Shown: in pieces, positions 7,335 through 15,475 of the stretch
How positions within the stretch are numbered: position 1 is the first letter of the stretch
Layout of the letters: each line of letters begins with the position of its first letter
Source of the DNA: an uncultured Lautropia sp.
Lineage (GTDB): Bacteria > Pseudomonadota > Gammaproteobacteria > Burkholderiales > Burkholderiaceae_E
Direction: 5' to 3'
Length of the DNA stretch: 21,821 nt
Assembly (NCBI GenBank): GCA_938046755.1
Contig: CALIXC010000190.1
Span: 1 to 21,821 of the forward strand
The notes under the pieces: generated by a model
What the model was told of the DNA's origin: nothing
The model's database searches: none
What the model saw: only the letters and a program-made list of their open reading frames with translations
Made by a program: the position numbers and the translations under genes

Positions 7335-7352
7335 GGCGGCCCTCGGGCCGCC
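7335..7352 (+). terminator. Second GC-rich hairpin between dapD and pilU
   Basis: GGCGGCCC (7335-7342) and GGGCCGCC (7345-7352) are perfect 8-base complements separated by two bases (an effective 4-nt loop). The hairpin is followed by a pyrimidine stretch (tcccttcc) with no T-run, and ends 23 bases before the pilU start. With the preceding hairpin it may reduce read-through into pilU. Confidence 0.4.
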
Positions 7353-7375
7353 TCCCTTCCGGATACGCAAAGACC

Positions 7376-9121
7376 ATGAGCGGCACCAACCCCGGCAGCA
7401 CCAGCAGCCCCTTCAACCAGCTGCTGGAAGTGATGGCCCGGCACAAGGCTTCCGATCTGTTCATCTCGGTGGGTTCACCGGTACAGATGAAGATCAACGG
7501 CAACATGGTGGCCGTGACGGCAGCCGACAAGCGCCTGATGCCGCAGCAGGCCGAGGCGCTCCTGCGTTCGGCCATCAACGACCAGCAATGGAAGCGCTTC
7601 CAGGAAGAGAACGAGCTGAACATCGGCTACGGCGTGAAGGACGTGGGCAGCTTCCGTATCTCGCTCTTTCGCCAGCGCGGCACGGCCGCCGCCGTGGTGC
7701 GCTACATCCCGGGTGACATCCCCGAGTTCGACACGCTGGGCATGCCGCCGGTGCTGAAGGAGCTGATCCTGCAGCCGCGCGGCCTCTTCCTGATGGTGGG
7801 CGCCACCGGCGTGGGCAAGACCACCACGCTCGCCTCGCTCATCGACTACCGCAACGCCAACCGCACCGGCCACATCCTCACGCTGGAAGACCCCATCGAA
7901 TTCGTCTTCCGCAACCAGCAATCCATCGTCAACCAGCGCCAGATCGGCTCGGACACGAAGGACCTGCACACGGCGCTCAAGAGCGCGCTGCGCCAGGCCC
8001 CCGACTGCATCCTGATCGGCGAGATCCGGGACATGGAAGCGATGGGCGCGGCCATTGCCTACGCCCAGTCGGGCCACCTGGTGCTGGCCACGCTGCACGC
8101 CAACAATGCCGCCCATGCGCTGAACCGCATCCTCAGCTTCTATGCCCCCGAGAACCGGGGCGCGCTGCTGGCCGACCTCTCCACCACGCTCAAGGCCATC
8201 GTCTCGCAGCGGCTGCTGGCCAGCACCGACGGTGGCCGGGTACCGGCCGCCGAGGTGCTGATCAACACCCACCATGTGGCCGAGCTGATCGCCACCGGAC
8301 GGCTTTCCGAGATTCCGGACGCCATCGCCAACAGCCTGGCAGCCGGCTCGTTGTCCTTTGACCGTTCGCTGACCCGGCTGCTGCGCGCCGGCCGCATTTC
8401 CCGCGAGGATGCGCTGCAGCACAGCGATTCGCCCACCAACCTGCTGTGGCTGCTGGACAACAACGCGGAGGACCTGGCACAGGACGCCCCCACCACGGAG
8501 GAAACCGCGTCAGGCCTGACGCTGCCTGACCTGCTGCAGAAGCAGGCTTCCAGCTTCGAGAGCCGGCGCACCGGCCCGTCAGCGCGTGGCGGCTCGGTGG
8601 CACGCCAGACGCTGGCCGACATGGATGCTGCCGGCGAGGCGCCCGCTGCCGCAGCCGCACCGTCGGCTCACCCCTTCGCCAGCGCGGTCAGCCAGGCTGC
8701 CATGGCCGTGCCGTCCGGCATGAATGCTGCCCCGGCTCCCCAGCCTGCACAGGCGGGTGGGTGGCCCAGCACTGCCACGTTTGCGGCCACCGACAGCGTA
8801 CAGGGTCCAGCCACGCAAACGGCCCCCACCAGCACCGCCAGCCCGGCAGGCAACGCCGCCCCGGCGGCCACCAGCACGGCCTTCCCCTCCTCCAGCCCGG
8901 CCTTTGTGCCCACCGGCATCCAGTCCAGCCCGCCGGTTGCAAGCAACCCGCCCACTGGCATCTTCATGACGGACCCGACCCGCAACGCGGCAAAACATGG
9001 CACACTGCCAGCCCAGGCAGCCAGTTCGCCCGCGCCCGGCCAGGGTGAGCCGGCTGCCCATGAAGCGCCCGCCCCCACGCAGGGCGCCTCCTTTGCAGAG
9101 TTCCTCATCAAGCTCGAATGA
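7376..9121 (+). CDS. pilU: PilU/PilT-family type IV pilus retraction ATPase with long low-complexity tail
   Basis: A 581-residue secretion-type ATPase. Residues 1-~360 form the complete PilT/PilU core: an N-terminal PAS-like domain (KASDLFISVGSPVQMKINGN), Walker A GATGVGKTTT at 142-151, LTLEDPIEFVF, Walker B LIGEIRD at 213-219, and the His box LATLHANN. These point to PilU rather than PilT. The remaining ~215 residues are rich in Ala, Pro, Ser and Thr, look disordered, and end in SFAEFLIKLE. Typical PilU proteins are ~370-400 residues, so the tail is unusual. The protein would work at the inner-membrane base of a type IV pilus; no other pilus gene is in the window. Its stop overlaps yffB by four bases (ATGA). 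The Shine-Dalgarno sequence is weak. Confidence 0.88.
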   Translation: MSGTNPGSTSSPFNQLLEVMARHKASDLFISVGSPVQMKINGNMVAVTAADKRLMPQQAEALLRSAINDQQWKRFQEENELNIGYGVKDVGSFRISLFRQRGTAAAVVRYIPGDIPEFDTLGMPPVLKELILQPRGLFLMVGATGVGKTTTLASLIDYRNANRTGHILTLEDPIEFVFRNQQSIVNQRQIGSDTKDLHTALKSALRQAPDCILIGEIRDMEAMGAAIAYAQSGHLVLATLHANNAAHALNRILSFYAPENRGALLADLSTTLKAIVSQRLLASTDGGRVPAAEVLINTHHVAELIATGRLSEIPDAIANSLAAGSLSFDRSLTRLLRAGRISREDALQHSDSPTNLLWLLDNNAEDLAQDAPTTEETASGLTLPDLLQKQASSFESRRTGPSARGGSVARQTLADMDAAGEAPAAAAAPSAHPFASAVSQAAMAVPSGMNAAPAPQPAQAGGWPSTATFAATDSVQGPATQTAPTSTASPAGNAAPAATSTAFPSSSPAFVPTGIQSSPPVASNPPTGIFMTDPTRNAAKHGTLPAQAASSPAPGQGEPAAHEAPAPTQGASFAEFLIKLE

Positions 9122-9489
9122 CAGTCACCGTCTACGGCATTCCCAACTGCGACCAGATCCGCAAGACCCGACGCTGGCTCGACCTGCACGGCGTCGACCA
9201 TCGATTCCACGACTACCGCAGCGATGGCCTGGACCGGGCCACGCTGGAGGACTGGCAGGCGCGGGTAGGCCTTTCCGAGGTGATCAATACCCGCAGCCAG
9301 ACCTGGCGCACGCTGGACGAGGCGCAGCGCAAGGCCGTGGCCGACGTCAGCACCGACGCCGCCTATGAACTGCTGCTGGCCCATCCCACGCTGATCAAGC
9401 GCCCCATCGTCACCACCGACGCCCGGCCCGACGAACTGCAGATCGGCTTTCAGGAAGACGAGCTGCACGCCTTCCTGCGACTGCCCTGA
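9118..9489 (+). CDS. yffB: ArsC/Spx-family protein YffB
   Basis: A 123-residue thioredoxin-fold protein of the ArsC/Spx superfamily. The N-terminus MTVTVYGIPNCDQIRKTRRWL carries the single Cys11 with no second Cys of a CXXC, as in YffB proteins. A later segment, LIKRPIVTTDAR, supplies the conserved R-P of the fold. Its biochemical role is not established; family members have been considered glutathione-dependent thiol reductases, and arsenate reduction is unlikely for YffB. It overlaps the pilU stop by four bases and is 11 bases upstream of prmB, so it sits within one transcript. In related bacteria a gene like this often neighbours dap genes, which fits dapD nearby. Confidence 0.88.
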   Translation: MTVTVYGIPNCDQIRKTRRWLDLHGVDHRFHDYRSDGLDRATLEDWQARVGLSEVINTRSQTWRTLDEAQRKAVADVSTDAAYELLLAHPTLIKRPIVTTDARPDELQIGFQEDELHAFLRLP

Positions 9490-9500
9490 GCCCCACCCCC

Positions 9501-10565
9501 ATGAGTTCCGACAAGTTTCCGTTTGCCCCGGTGGCCCCGTTTTCCCCGTACCGAGCCAACTACAGCCCCCAGTCGGCCAGCCTGATCGACGCGCAGGAAA
9601 GCCTGCGCACGCTGCGCGACTGGGTACGTTACGCCATCAGCCGCATGCAGGCAGCTGGCGCCTCGTTCGGACACGGCACCGACAACCCCTTCGATGAAGC
9701 CGTCTGGCTGGTCTGCTGGTGCCTGCACCTGCCCGTGGAGCAGTACGACGAGCTGGCCAACGCCACGCTGCTGCCCGACGAGCGCCGCAAGCTGCGCAAC
9801 CTCATCGACGCCCGCGCCCAGTGCGACCAGCCGCTGGCCTACCTGATCGGCGAAGCCTGGCTGATGGGCTTCCGCTTCCGCGCCGACGCCCGCGCCCTGG
9901 TGCCGCGTTCGCTGCTGGCCGAGGCGCTGGTCAACCACGCCTTCGATCCGTGGCTGAACCGCGAGATGCTGCAGCCCTTCCATGACCTGGCCGAGGAGCT
10001 GGACCAGGGCCTGGGCACGCAGCCGCCCGCCTCGGCCCCCTACCGCGTCCTGGACCTGTGCACGGGGGGTGGCAGCCTGGCCATCATCGCCGCCCACTAC
10101 CTGCCGGATTCGGAGGTAGTGGCCAGCGACATCTCGGTCGACGCCCTGCAACTGGCCGCCGAGAACATCGCCGACTACGGGCTGGAGAATCGCATCCGCC
10201 TGGTGCAGGGCGACCTGTTCCAGAACCTGCAGGGCGAGAGCTTCAAGCTCATCCTGTGCAACCCGCCCTACGTGAATGCCGATTCGATGGCGGCGCTGCC
10301 CAGCGAATACCGTGCCGAACCCGAAAAGGCACTGGGCTCCGGCCACGACGGCATGGACCTGATCACCCGGCTGCTGCACGAGGCGCCCGAGCACCTCTGG
10401 CCCTGCGGCGTGCTGGCCCTGGAGATCGGCCACGAGATGCCCAACTTCCAGGCGCGCTTCCCCACGCTCACCTGGACCAGCATCCCGGTGGCCCAGGGCG
10501 ACGACCGCATCGTGCTCATCACGGCCGACGACCTTCGCCAGTGGCGCGAGCAGCAGCAGGGCTGA
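9501..10565 (+). CDS. prmB: 50S ribosomal protein L3 N5-glutamine methyltransferase PrmB
   Basis: A 354-residue SAM-dependent methyltransferase of the HemK/PrmB family, which methylates a glutamine side chain of ribosomal protein L3. The SAM-binding motif I, DLCTGGGSLAIIAA, starts at residue 185; the glutamine-binding NPPY is at 254-257. Upstream of motif I the PrmB-type region is seen, with FDEAVWLVCWCLHLP and QPLAYLIGEAWLMGFRF. E. coli PrmB is about 310 residues; here an N-terminal extension of ~35-40 residues (SSDKFPFAPVAPFSPYRANY) is present. The ATG at 9501 has no clear Shine-Dalgarno sequence (a C-rich stretch precedes it), so an internal start is possible; coupling to yffB, 11 bases away, could compensate. 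PrmB rather than PrmC is supported by the N-terminal region and by length. Confidence 0.9.
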   Translation: MSSDKFPFAPVAPFSPYRANYSPQSASLIDAQESLRTLRDWVRYAISRMQAAGASFGHGTDNPFDEAVWLVCWCLHLPVEQYDELANATLLPDERRKLRNLIDARAQCDQPLAYLIGEAWLMGFRFRADARALVPRSLLAEALVNHAFDPWLNREMLQPFHDLAEELDQGLGTQPPASAPYRVLDLCTGGGSLAIIAAHYLPDSEVVASDISVDALQLAAENIADYGLENRIRLVQGDLFQNLQGESFKLILCNPPYVNADSMAALPSEYRAEPEKALGSGHDGMDLITRLLHEAPEHLWPCGVLALEIGHEMPNFQARFPTLTWTSIPVAQGDDRIVLITADDLRQWREQQQG

Positions 10566-10591
10566 AGCCCCGAAAGGCATCGAAAATTTGG

Positions 10592-10597
10592 GATAAT
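10592..10597 (+). promoter_or_regulatory. Candidate -10 element upstream of the ABC-F gene
   Basis: GATAAT in an AT-rich island (aaaatttgggataatc) inside an otherwise GC-rich 94-base gap between prmB and the ABC-F gene. The -35 region is not recognisable. It would permit separate transcription of the ABC-F gene. Confidence 0.3.
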
Positions 10598-10659
10598 CAA
10601 GGGTTTGCAGCCCGCCCCGGGCCTGCCTTCTGCCGTCCTGACACCTTTCGGGCCCGCCC

Positions 10660-12687
10660 TTGATCCGCTTCGACGACCTCAGCCTGGCCCGCGCCGGGCG
10701 CCCCCTCTTTTCTCACGCCTCGCTCATCATCAACCCCGGTGAGCGCGTTGCCCTCATCGGCGCCAACGGCAGCGGCAAGAGCTCGCTGCTGGCGCTGCTG
10801 CGCGGCGATCTCGCCCCCGAACAGGGCAACGTCGACCTGCCCAGGCTGCGCATTGCCTGGCTGGCCCAGCATGCGCCGCGCGCCAGCATCGGCCCGGTAC
10901 GCTTCGTGATGAATGCCGATGCCGCCCTGGTGGCCGCCGAACAGGCCATCCAGCAGGCCGAGGCCCGCCACGACGGCGAAGCGCTGGGCGAGGCTTATGC
11001 CCGCTGGGTCGATGCCGGCGGGCCTTCCGCCGAGGCCCGCGCTGCCGAACTGCTGGATGGCCTGGGCTTCGGGCAGGCGCAACTGGCACGCACGGTCGAC
11101 AAACTCTCCGGCGGCTGGAAGATGCGCCTGAACCTGGCCTGTGTGCTGATGGCCCCCAGCGACCTGCTGCTGCTGGACGAACCTACCAACCACCTGGACC
11201 TGGACGCCGTGCTGTGGCTGGAGCGCCAGCTGCTGCGTCATCCGGCCATCCAGCTCATCGTCTCGCACGACCGCGACTTCCTCGACCGCGTGGCCAACGC
11301 CAGCCTGGTCATCGAGGACGGCCGGCTTGAGCGCTACCCCGGCGGCTACACCGCCAGCGAGAACATCCGCGCCGAGCGCGCCGCCCAGCGCGAGCGTGCC
11401 CGCCGCGATCAGCAAGCCCGCATCGAACACCTCAACCGTTTCATCGCACGCTTCCGCGCCAAGGCCACCAAGGCCCGTCAGGCGCAGAGCCGCCTGAAAG
11501 CCCTGGAACGCATGGAGGCCATTGCGCCGCTGCGCGCCGCACGCGGCATCGACTTCGAGTTTGCCCAGCCCCCCGAGGGTCCGGATCCGCTGATCCGCGC
11601 CCACCACCTGGCCTGCGGCCACACGCCCGGGCAGACCGTCGTCACCCTGCCCGAACTCATCGTGCGGCGCGGTGCCCGCATCGGCATCCTGGGGCGCAAC
11701 GGCACTGGCAAGACCACCCTCATCCGCACCCTGATCGGCGATCTTCCTCCGCTTTCCGGTGAGCTGACCCGTGCCAGCACGCTGGACACCGGCTATCTGG
11801 CCCAGGAGCAGATCGAGGACCTGCGCCCGGACGAATCCCCGCTGCAGCATCTATCGCGGCTGGCCCCCCAGGAGCGCGAGCAGGTGCTGCGCGGCTGGCT
11901 GGGACGTTTCGGCTTCCCGGGTGACGACGCCCTGCGTCCCACCGGCCCCATGTCGGGCGGCGAGAAGACGCGACTGTGCCTGGCGCTGCTGGCCTGGAAG
12001 AAGCCCGGTTTTCTGGTGCTGGACGAGCCCACCAACCACCTGGACGCCAACACCCGCGACGCGCTGGCCGACGCGCTGGCCGAGTTCGAGGGACCGCTGC
12101 TGCTGGTCTCGCACGACCGCTATCTGCTGCGCAGCACGGTGGACGAGTTCTGGCTGGTGGATGACGGCATCCTGCGTCCCTTCGACGGCGATCTGGACGA
12201 CTACGCTCAGTGGCTGCAGAAGGAACGCAGCGCGCGTCAGCGCGGCACGGATGCCGACCCGTCAGGCAGTGCATCCGGACAGGCCGGGTCCGAGGGCACG
12301 AATGCGGCCGGCAGTGATGGCCCACGTTCGCAGGGAACTACCCAGAACGGCGGCAGCACGTCCGGCCAGCAAGGCGCCTCTGCAGGGGGATCGCGCGCCG
12401 ATAACCGGCGCGAGCGTGCCCAGCAACGCGCAGCCCTGGCCGCCCGCAAGAAGCCTGTCGAGCAGGCCATTCAGAAGATAGAGCGCCAGATGGAAAGCCT
12501 GCAGGCCCGCGCCGCGACGCTGGACGAGCAGCTGGCTGCGCCCGATGCGTTTGCCGACCGCGCAGCGGCCACGGAGCGTCAGCGCGAACGCGCCCAGATC
12601 GCCACCGAGCTGGAAACCCTGGAAAACGACTGGCTGGAGCGCCAGGCAGAAATCGAGGAGATCGAGCGCCAGGCGGCGGAAGGGTAG
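10660..12687 (+). CDS. yheS: ABC-F family ATPase, YheS-like
   Basis: A 675-residue soluble protein with two ABC ATPase domains and no membrane segments, closely resembling E. coli YheS (ABC-F), a ribosome-associated translation factor. First domain: Walker A GANGSGKS at 34-41, signature LSGGWKMRLNLA from ~149, Walker B LLLLDEPTNHLDLDA. The inter-domain linker contains RFRAKATKARQAQSRLKALERME, typical of ABC-F P-site-tRNA-interacting linkers. Second domain: Walker A GRNGTGKT at 345-352, signature MSGGEKTRLCLALL, and a second DEPTNHLD. A Gly/Ser-rich linker (~530-570) leads to a C-terminal coiled coil. The start is a TTG at 10660, giving the conserved N-terminus MIRFDDLSLARAGRPLF; no better start exists. 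It converges on the DUF1178 gene with a nine-base gap. Confidence 0.92.
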   Translation: MIRFDDLSLARAGRPLFSHASLIINPGERVALIGANGSGKSSLLALLRGDLAPEQGNVDLPRLRIAWLAQHAPRASIGPVRFVMNADAALVAAEQAIQQAEARHDGEALGEAYARWVDAGGPSAEARAAELLDGLGFGQAQLARTVDKLSGGWKMRLNLACVLMAPSDLLLLDEPTNHLDLDAVLWLERQLLRHPAIQLIVSHDRDFLDRVANASLVIEDGRLERYPGGYTASENIRAERAAQRERARRDQQARIEHLNRFIARFRAKATKARQAQSRLKALERMEAIAPLRAARGIDFEFAQPPEGPDPLIRAHHLACGHTPGQTVVTLPELIVRRGARIGILGRNGTGKTTLIRTLIGDLPPLSGELTRASTLDTGYLAQEQIEDLRPDESPLQHLSRLAPQEREQVLRGWLGRFGFPGDDALRPTGPMSGGEKTRLCLALLAWKKPGFLVLDEPTNHLDANTRDALADALAEFEGPLLLVSHDRYLLRSTVDEFWLVDDGILRPFDGDLDDYAQWLQKERSARQRGTDADPSGSASGQAGSEGTNAAGSDGPRSQGTTQNGGSTSGQQGASAGGSRADNRRERAQQRAALAARKKPVEQAIQKIERQMESLQARAATLDEQLAAPDAFADRAAATERQRERAQIATELETLENDWLERQAEIEEIERQAAEG

Positions 12688-12700
12688 GCTTTTCGCCTAC
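12684..12700. terminator. Small hairpin spanning both convergent stop codons
   Basis: GTAGGC (12684-12689) and GCCTAC (12695-12700) form a perfect six-pair stem around TTTTC. The stem contains the stop codons of the converging ABC-F and DUF1178 genes. It is short and lacks a T-run on either side, so it is at best a weak bidirectional terminator. Confidence 0.3.
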
Positions 12701-13170
12701 TGAAGCCGCCCTTTCAGCGCCGGCGGCAGGGGGAGCGTCAGCACCTCGATGCCCTCCTCGTGCAGCGCCTTGGTCTCTTCGGGCGTCGCCACGCCCCGAA
12801 TGGGGCGGTCCGGCGCCTCGTTGAAATGGATGCGCCGAGCTTCCTCGGCAAAACGGTCACCCACATCCTCGGTCGCATCGATCAGCTTGCGCAGCCCCCG
12901 CATCAGCTGCCCCTGCAGCTCGCGGATCTCGGCCGTCACCGGACCGGAACGCGCTGGCCGCTCACTGCGAGCCCCGGCCGCCTCGTCAGCTGACGGGCTG
13001 CCATGGGACAGGTTCAGCCGGGGCGCCGACAGGAGCTTCTTCACCTGTCGGGACCCGCACATCGGGCATTCGATGAGCTGATTCTCCTGCTGCCGCTCGA
13101 AATCCTCGGCGGAAGAGAACCAGCCCTCGAACTGGTGTTGCTGCTCGCAGCAAAGATCGAAGACTTTCAG
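12697..13170 (-). CDS. DUF1178 family protein, probable CTG start
   Basis: A 157-residue small zinc-ribbon-like protein. From the CTG at 13170 the product begins (M)KVFDLCCEQQHQFEGWF and continues SSAEDFERQQ...IECPMCGSRQVKKLLSAPRLNLSH. This is the full N-terminus of DUF1178 proteins, with two Cys pairs likely to bind metal, followed by a helical segment (AEIRELQGQLMRGLRKLID) and GVATPEETKALHEEGIEVLTLPLP. The first ATG in the frame (13062) would delete the first 36 residues, including one Cys pair. The frame has only ACG and CTG codons as possible starts after the ppiD stop, and a perfect GGAGG lies five bases before the CTG. It lies 12 bases downstream of the ppiD stop in the same frame. Function is unknown; it is probably co-expressed with ppiD. 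Confidence 0.85.
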   Translation of the reverse strand: MKVFDLCCEQQHQFEGWFSSAEDFERQQENQLIECPMCGSRQVKKLLSAPRLNLSHGSPSADEAAGARSERPARSGPVTAEIRELQGQLMRGLRKLIDATEDVGDRFAEEARRIHFNEAPDRPIRGVATPEETKALHEEGIEVLTLPLPPALKGRLQ

Positions 13171-13175
13171 ACGAG

Positions 13176-13180
13176 CCTCC
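13176..13180 (-). promoter_or_regulatory. Shine-Dalgarno sequence that decides the DUF1178 start
   Basis: GGAGG on the minus strand, five bases upstream of the CTG codon at 13170. Together with the conserved protein N-terminus beginning exactly at that codon, it supports CTG initiation. Confidence 0.65.
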
Positions 13181-13182
13181 GT

Positions 13183-15132
13183 TCACTCCGCATCGCCCGA
13201 ACCGCTGTCCTTCTCCAGATGGCGGTCGATCTTCAGGGTGCTCTTGAGAGCATCCACCCAGGCCTGACGCTCGGCCGTGGCCATCAGCTGCCGCAGCTGG
13301 GTGCGGTAGGTGTCCAGACGCTGACGGGCCGCTTCATCGGGCGGCAGGGACTTCTCGACATAGACCAGCTGATAGCCGTCCTTGCCCAGATCGGCGCCCA
13401 CCCAGGCAGGCAGCTGATCGGCCGGCACGCCAAAGGCGGCCTTCAGGGCCGGCTGCTGCAGACGGCCCGGCTGGGAACGGCTGATGGTGTTTTCCTCGCT
13501 CAGACCCGACGGCAGGGGGGCCTTTGCGTCCTTGGCGCCTGCGGCCTCACGCAGCTCGGCCAGCCGCTTCTCGCCGGCCTCGCGGGCCAGTCGTGCGGCC
13601 TCGTCGGCAATCCAGCGCTGACGCACCGTGTCCTTCACCTCGTCCAGGGTCTGGCGACGCTGCGGATGATGGGCATCCACCCGGGCCGACACCAGCACGC
13701 CCGGGCTCACCTCGATGGCGGTGGTGTTGCGCTTCTCTTCCAGCGCATCAGGCGCGTAGAGCTGCTCCAGCAGGCGGGCATTGGCCAGCGGCGAACCCTC
13801 CGGCGCATTGGCAGCCGGCTTGCGGCCCACGCCCTTGGCCTGCTCGATGTTCAGCTTGAAGCGCTCGGCAACCGGCTTGAGCGACTCGGCCTGCTCGTAG
13901 ACCATGTTGGACAGTGCCTCGGCTTCCTGGTTGTAGCGCCGTGCCGCCTCTTCCTCACGCCACATCTTCACCAGCTGGGGCTTGACCTCGGCCAGCGGCT
14001 TCTCACCACCGCCCTTCACGCCCGTCACCTGGATGACGTGGAAGCCATATTCGGTCTCCACTACGTCGGTGAAGCCCGGCTTGTCCAGCCCGAAGGCCGC
14101 ATCGGCAAAGGGCTTGACCATCGTGTCACGCTCGAAGAAGCCCAGATCGCCCCCCTGCTCGGCCGAGCCCGGGTCCTCGGAGTTCTTCTTCGCCAGCTCG
14201 GCAAACTTGTCCGGATGGGCCTTGGCCTCGGCCAGCAGCGCCTCGGCACGGGCCTTCACCTTCTCCTTGGCCGCTGCATCGGCTCCTTCCGGCACCTTCA
14301 GCAGGATATGGCTGGCCTGACGCTCCTCGGCCTCGTTGAACTGGTTGCGGTGCTTCTGGTAGTAGGCTTCCAGCTCTTTCTCGGACGGCTCGACATCCTT
14401 GGGCAGCATGTCGGTGCGGCGCAGCGCCACATAGCTGATGTCCACCGACTCGGGCAGGTCGAAGGCGGACGCATGGGCGTCGTAATAGGCCTTGAGCTGC
14501 TCGTCGGTGGGGGCCAGCCCCTTCTCGTAGTCACGCGGGGTCACCAGCAGCGTGCGAACCACCCGCCGGTTCTCCTGGGAGGCAAACACGCCGTCCACCA
14601 CGGTCTGGGGCACCATCGCCGAATCCGCCACGGCACGCTCGACGGCGCCCACAGCCAGCATCTGGCCCATCTGCGCCTCGTACTGCGCCGGCGTCAGGCC
14701 ATTGGCCGACAGCAGCCGCTTGTAGCCCTCGATGTCGAATTTGCCGTTGGCATCCCGCAGATCGGCGTGCTGATCCAGGATGGCCTTCTGGATCTCGCCC
14801 GGCGTGACCGTGATGCGGGCACGGCGTGCATCAGCCAGCATGGCCTGGCGGGTGATCAGGTTCTCCAGCACCTCCATGCGCGTGGCCTGGTTGTCGAAGA
14901 CGGCGGCATCATAGTTGTCGCCCATCATCTGTTGCATCTGCTGCACCTGCTGCCGGTACGTCTGCTCGAAATAGGCACGCGGCACCGGCTCGCCATCGAC
15001 GGATGCCACCGAGTCGCCATCGCCGAACATCCGGTCGTAGCCGGAGATGCCGAAGAAGACGAAGGCAGGCATGATCAGCACCAGCAGCAGCCCCTGGGCC
15101 AAGCGCTGGTGGGTTCGGACGAAATCAAACAT
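13183..15132 (-). CDS. ppiD: Peptidyl-prolyl isomerase PpiD (SurA_N / parvulin, membrane-anchored)
   Basis: A 649-residue periplasmic chaperone anchored in the inner membrane, acting on proteins emerging from the Sec translocon. The N-terminus MFDFVRTHQRLAQGLLLVLIMP, then a hydrophobic stretch to about residue 30, is the signature PpiD anchor. The SurA_N-type region follows (VASVDGEPVPRAYFEQTYRQQ, RMEVLENLITRQAML). The parvulin domain lies at ~272-372, with ASHILLK, EDPGSAEQGGDLGFF and YGFHVIQVTG, and the C-terminal segment contains a second SurA-like helical part. Length and order agree with PpiD of other proteobacteria. No clear Shine-Dalgarno sequence precedes the ATG. An inverted repeat GGGGATC/GATCCCC lies just upstream. 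Confidence 0.94.
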   Translation of the reverse strand: MFDFVRTHQRLAQGLLLVLIMPAFVFFGISGYDRMFGDGDSVASVDGEPVPRAYFEQTYRQQVQQMQQMMGDNYDAAVFDNQATRMEVLENLITRQAMLADARRARITVTPGEIQKAILDQHADLRDANGKFDIEGYKRLLSANGLTPAQYEAQMGQMLAVGAVERAVADSAMVPQTVVDGVFASQENRRVVRTLLVTPRDYEKGLAPTDEQLKAYYDAHASAFDLPESVDISYVALRRTDMLPKDVEPSEKELEAYYQKHRNQFNEAEERQASHILLKVPEGADAAAKEKVKARAEALLAEAKAHPDKFAELAKKNSEDPGSAEQGGDLGFFERDTMVKPFADAAFGLDKPGFTDVVETEYGFHVIQVTGVKGGGEKPLAEVKPQLVKMWREEEAARRYNQEAEALSNMVYEQAESLKPVAERFKLNIEQAKGVGRKPAANAPEGSPLANARLLEQLYAPDALEEKRNTTAIEVSPGVLVSARVDAHHPQRRQTLDEVKDTVRQRWIADEAARLAREAGEKRLAELREAAGAKDAKAPLPSGLSEENTISRSQPGRLQQPALKAAFGVPADQLPAWVGADLGKDGYQLVYVEKSLPPDEAARQRLDTYRTQLRQLMATAERQAWVDALKSTLKIDRHLEKDSGSGDAE

Positions 15133-15138
15133 GGAGAT

Positions 15139-15172
15139 GGGGATCCGATCGTGAAAAGGAACGTAGATCCCC
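15139..15172 (-). repeat. Inverted repeat in ppiD leader
   Basis: GGGGATC (15139-15145) and GATCCCC (15166-15172) are perfect complements separated by 20 bases, the nearest arm being seven bases from the ppiD start codon. It could form an mRNA hairpin over the ribosome-binding region, or it could be chance. Confidence 0.35.
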
Positions 15173-15267
15173 GTAGTTTATTCGAGATGTCGGCAACTGC
15201 ACGGAACATCATGGCCCGCGCACTGCCAGATGCAACAGGGGGCAGGCACCCCCCGGTCAGATCCTGC

Positions 15268-15450
15268 TCAGATCTCGGCCAGCCAGCCGTCGCGGCGGGC
15301 CGCCTTCACCACGCGATGCGCACACGAGAGCACGCCGAAGGCCACGGGTGCCGCCAGCAGCAGCGAACCCCACAGGGGCGAAGCCGCGGCCACGAACACC
15401 GACGGCACCAGAACCAGTGCCTTGACGAGAAAGCGAGCCCAAGCAGCCAT
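15268..15450 (-). CDS. Small hydrophobic membrane protein (60 aa), unknown function
   Basis: A 60-residue open frame beginning MAAWARFLVKALVLVPSVFV and containing two hydrophobic segments (about residues 9-24 and 27-43), ending in a basic tail (HRVVKAARRDGWLAEI). It has the charge and hydrophobicity pattern of a true two-helix membrane peptide, unlike the Arg/Pro-rich shadows around it. The Shine-Dalgarno sequence is weak (GGGG 8-11 bases upstream). A 15-bp perfect palindrome lies 26 bases upstream. No family is recognised. It lies upstream of ppiD on the same strand with a 135-base gap. Downstream of its stop, GGGGG/CCCCC could form a short hairpin (15238-15254). Confidence 0.5.
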   Translation of the reverse strand: MAAWARFLVKALVLVPSVFVAAASPLWGSLLLAAPVAFGVLSCAHRVVKAARRDGWLAEI

Positions 15451-15475
15451 TCATCGACCCCGGGCTATCGCGGCG

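Noticed and set aside
9450..10580. 376-codon minus-strand open frame opposite prmB
   Set aside because: It is a shadow of prmB, whose SAM motif and NPPY are clear.
15238..15254. GGGGG/CCCCC hairpin downstream of the 60-residue peptide gene
   Set aside because: Five pairs with no T-run on the minus strand is too weak to call a terminator on its own.
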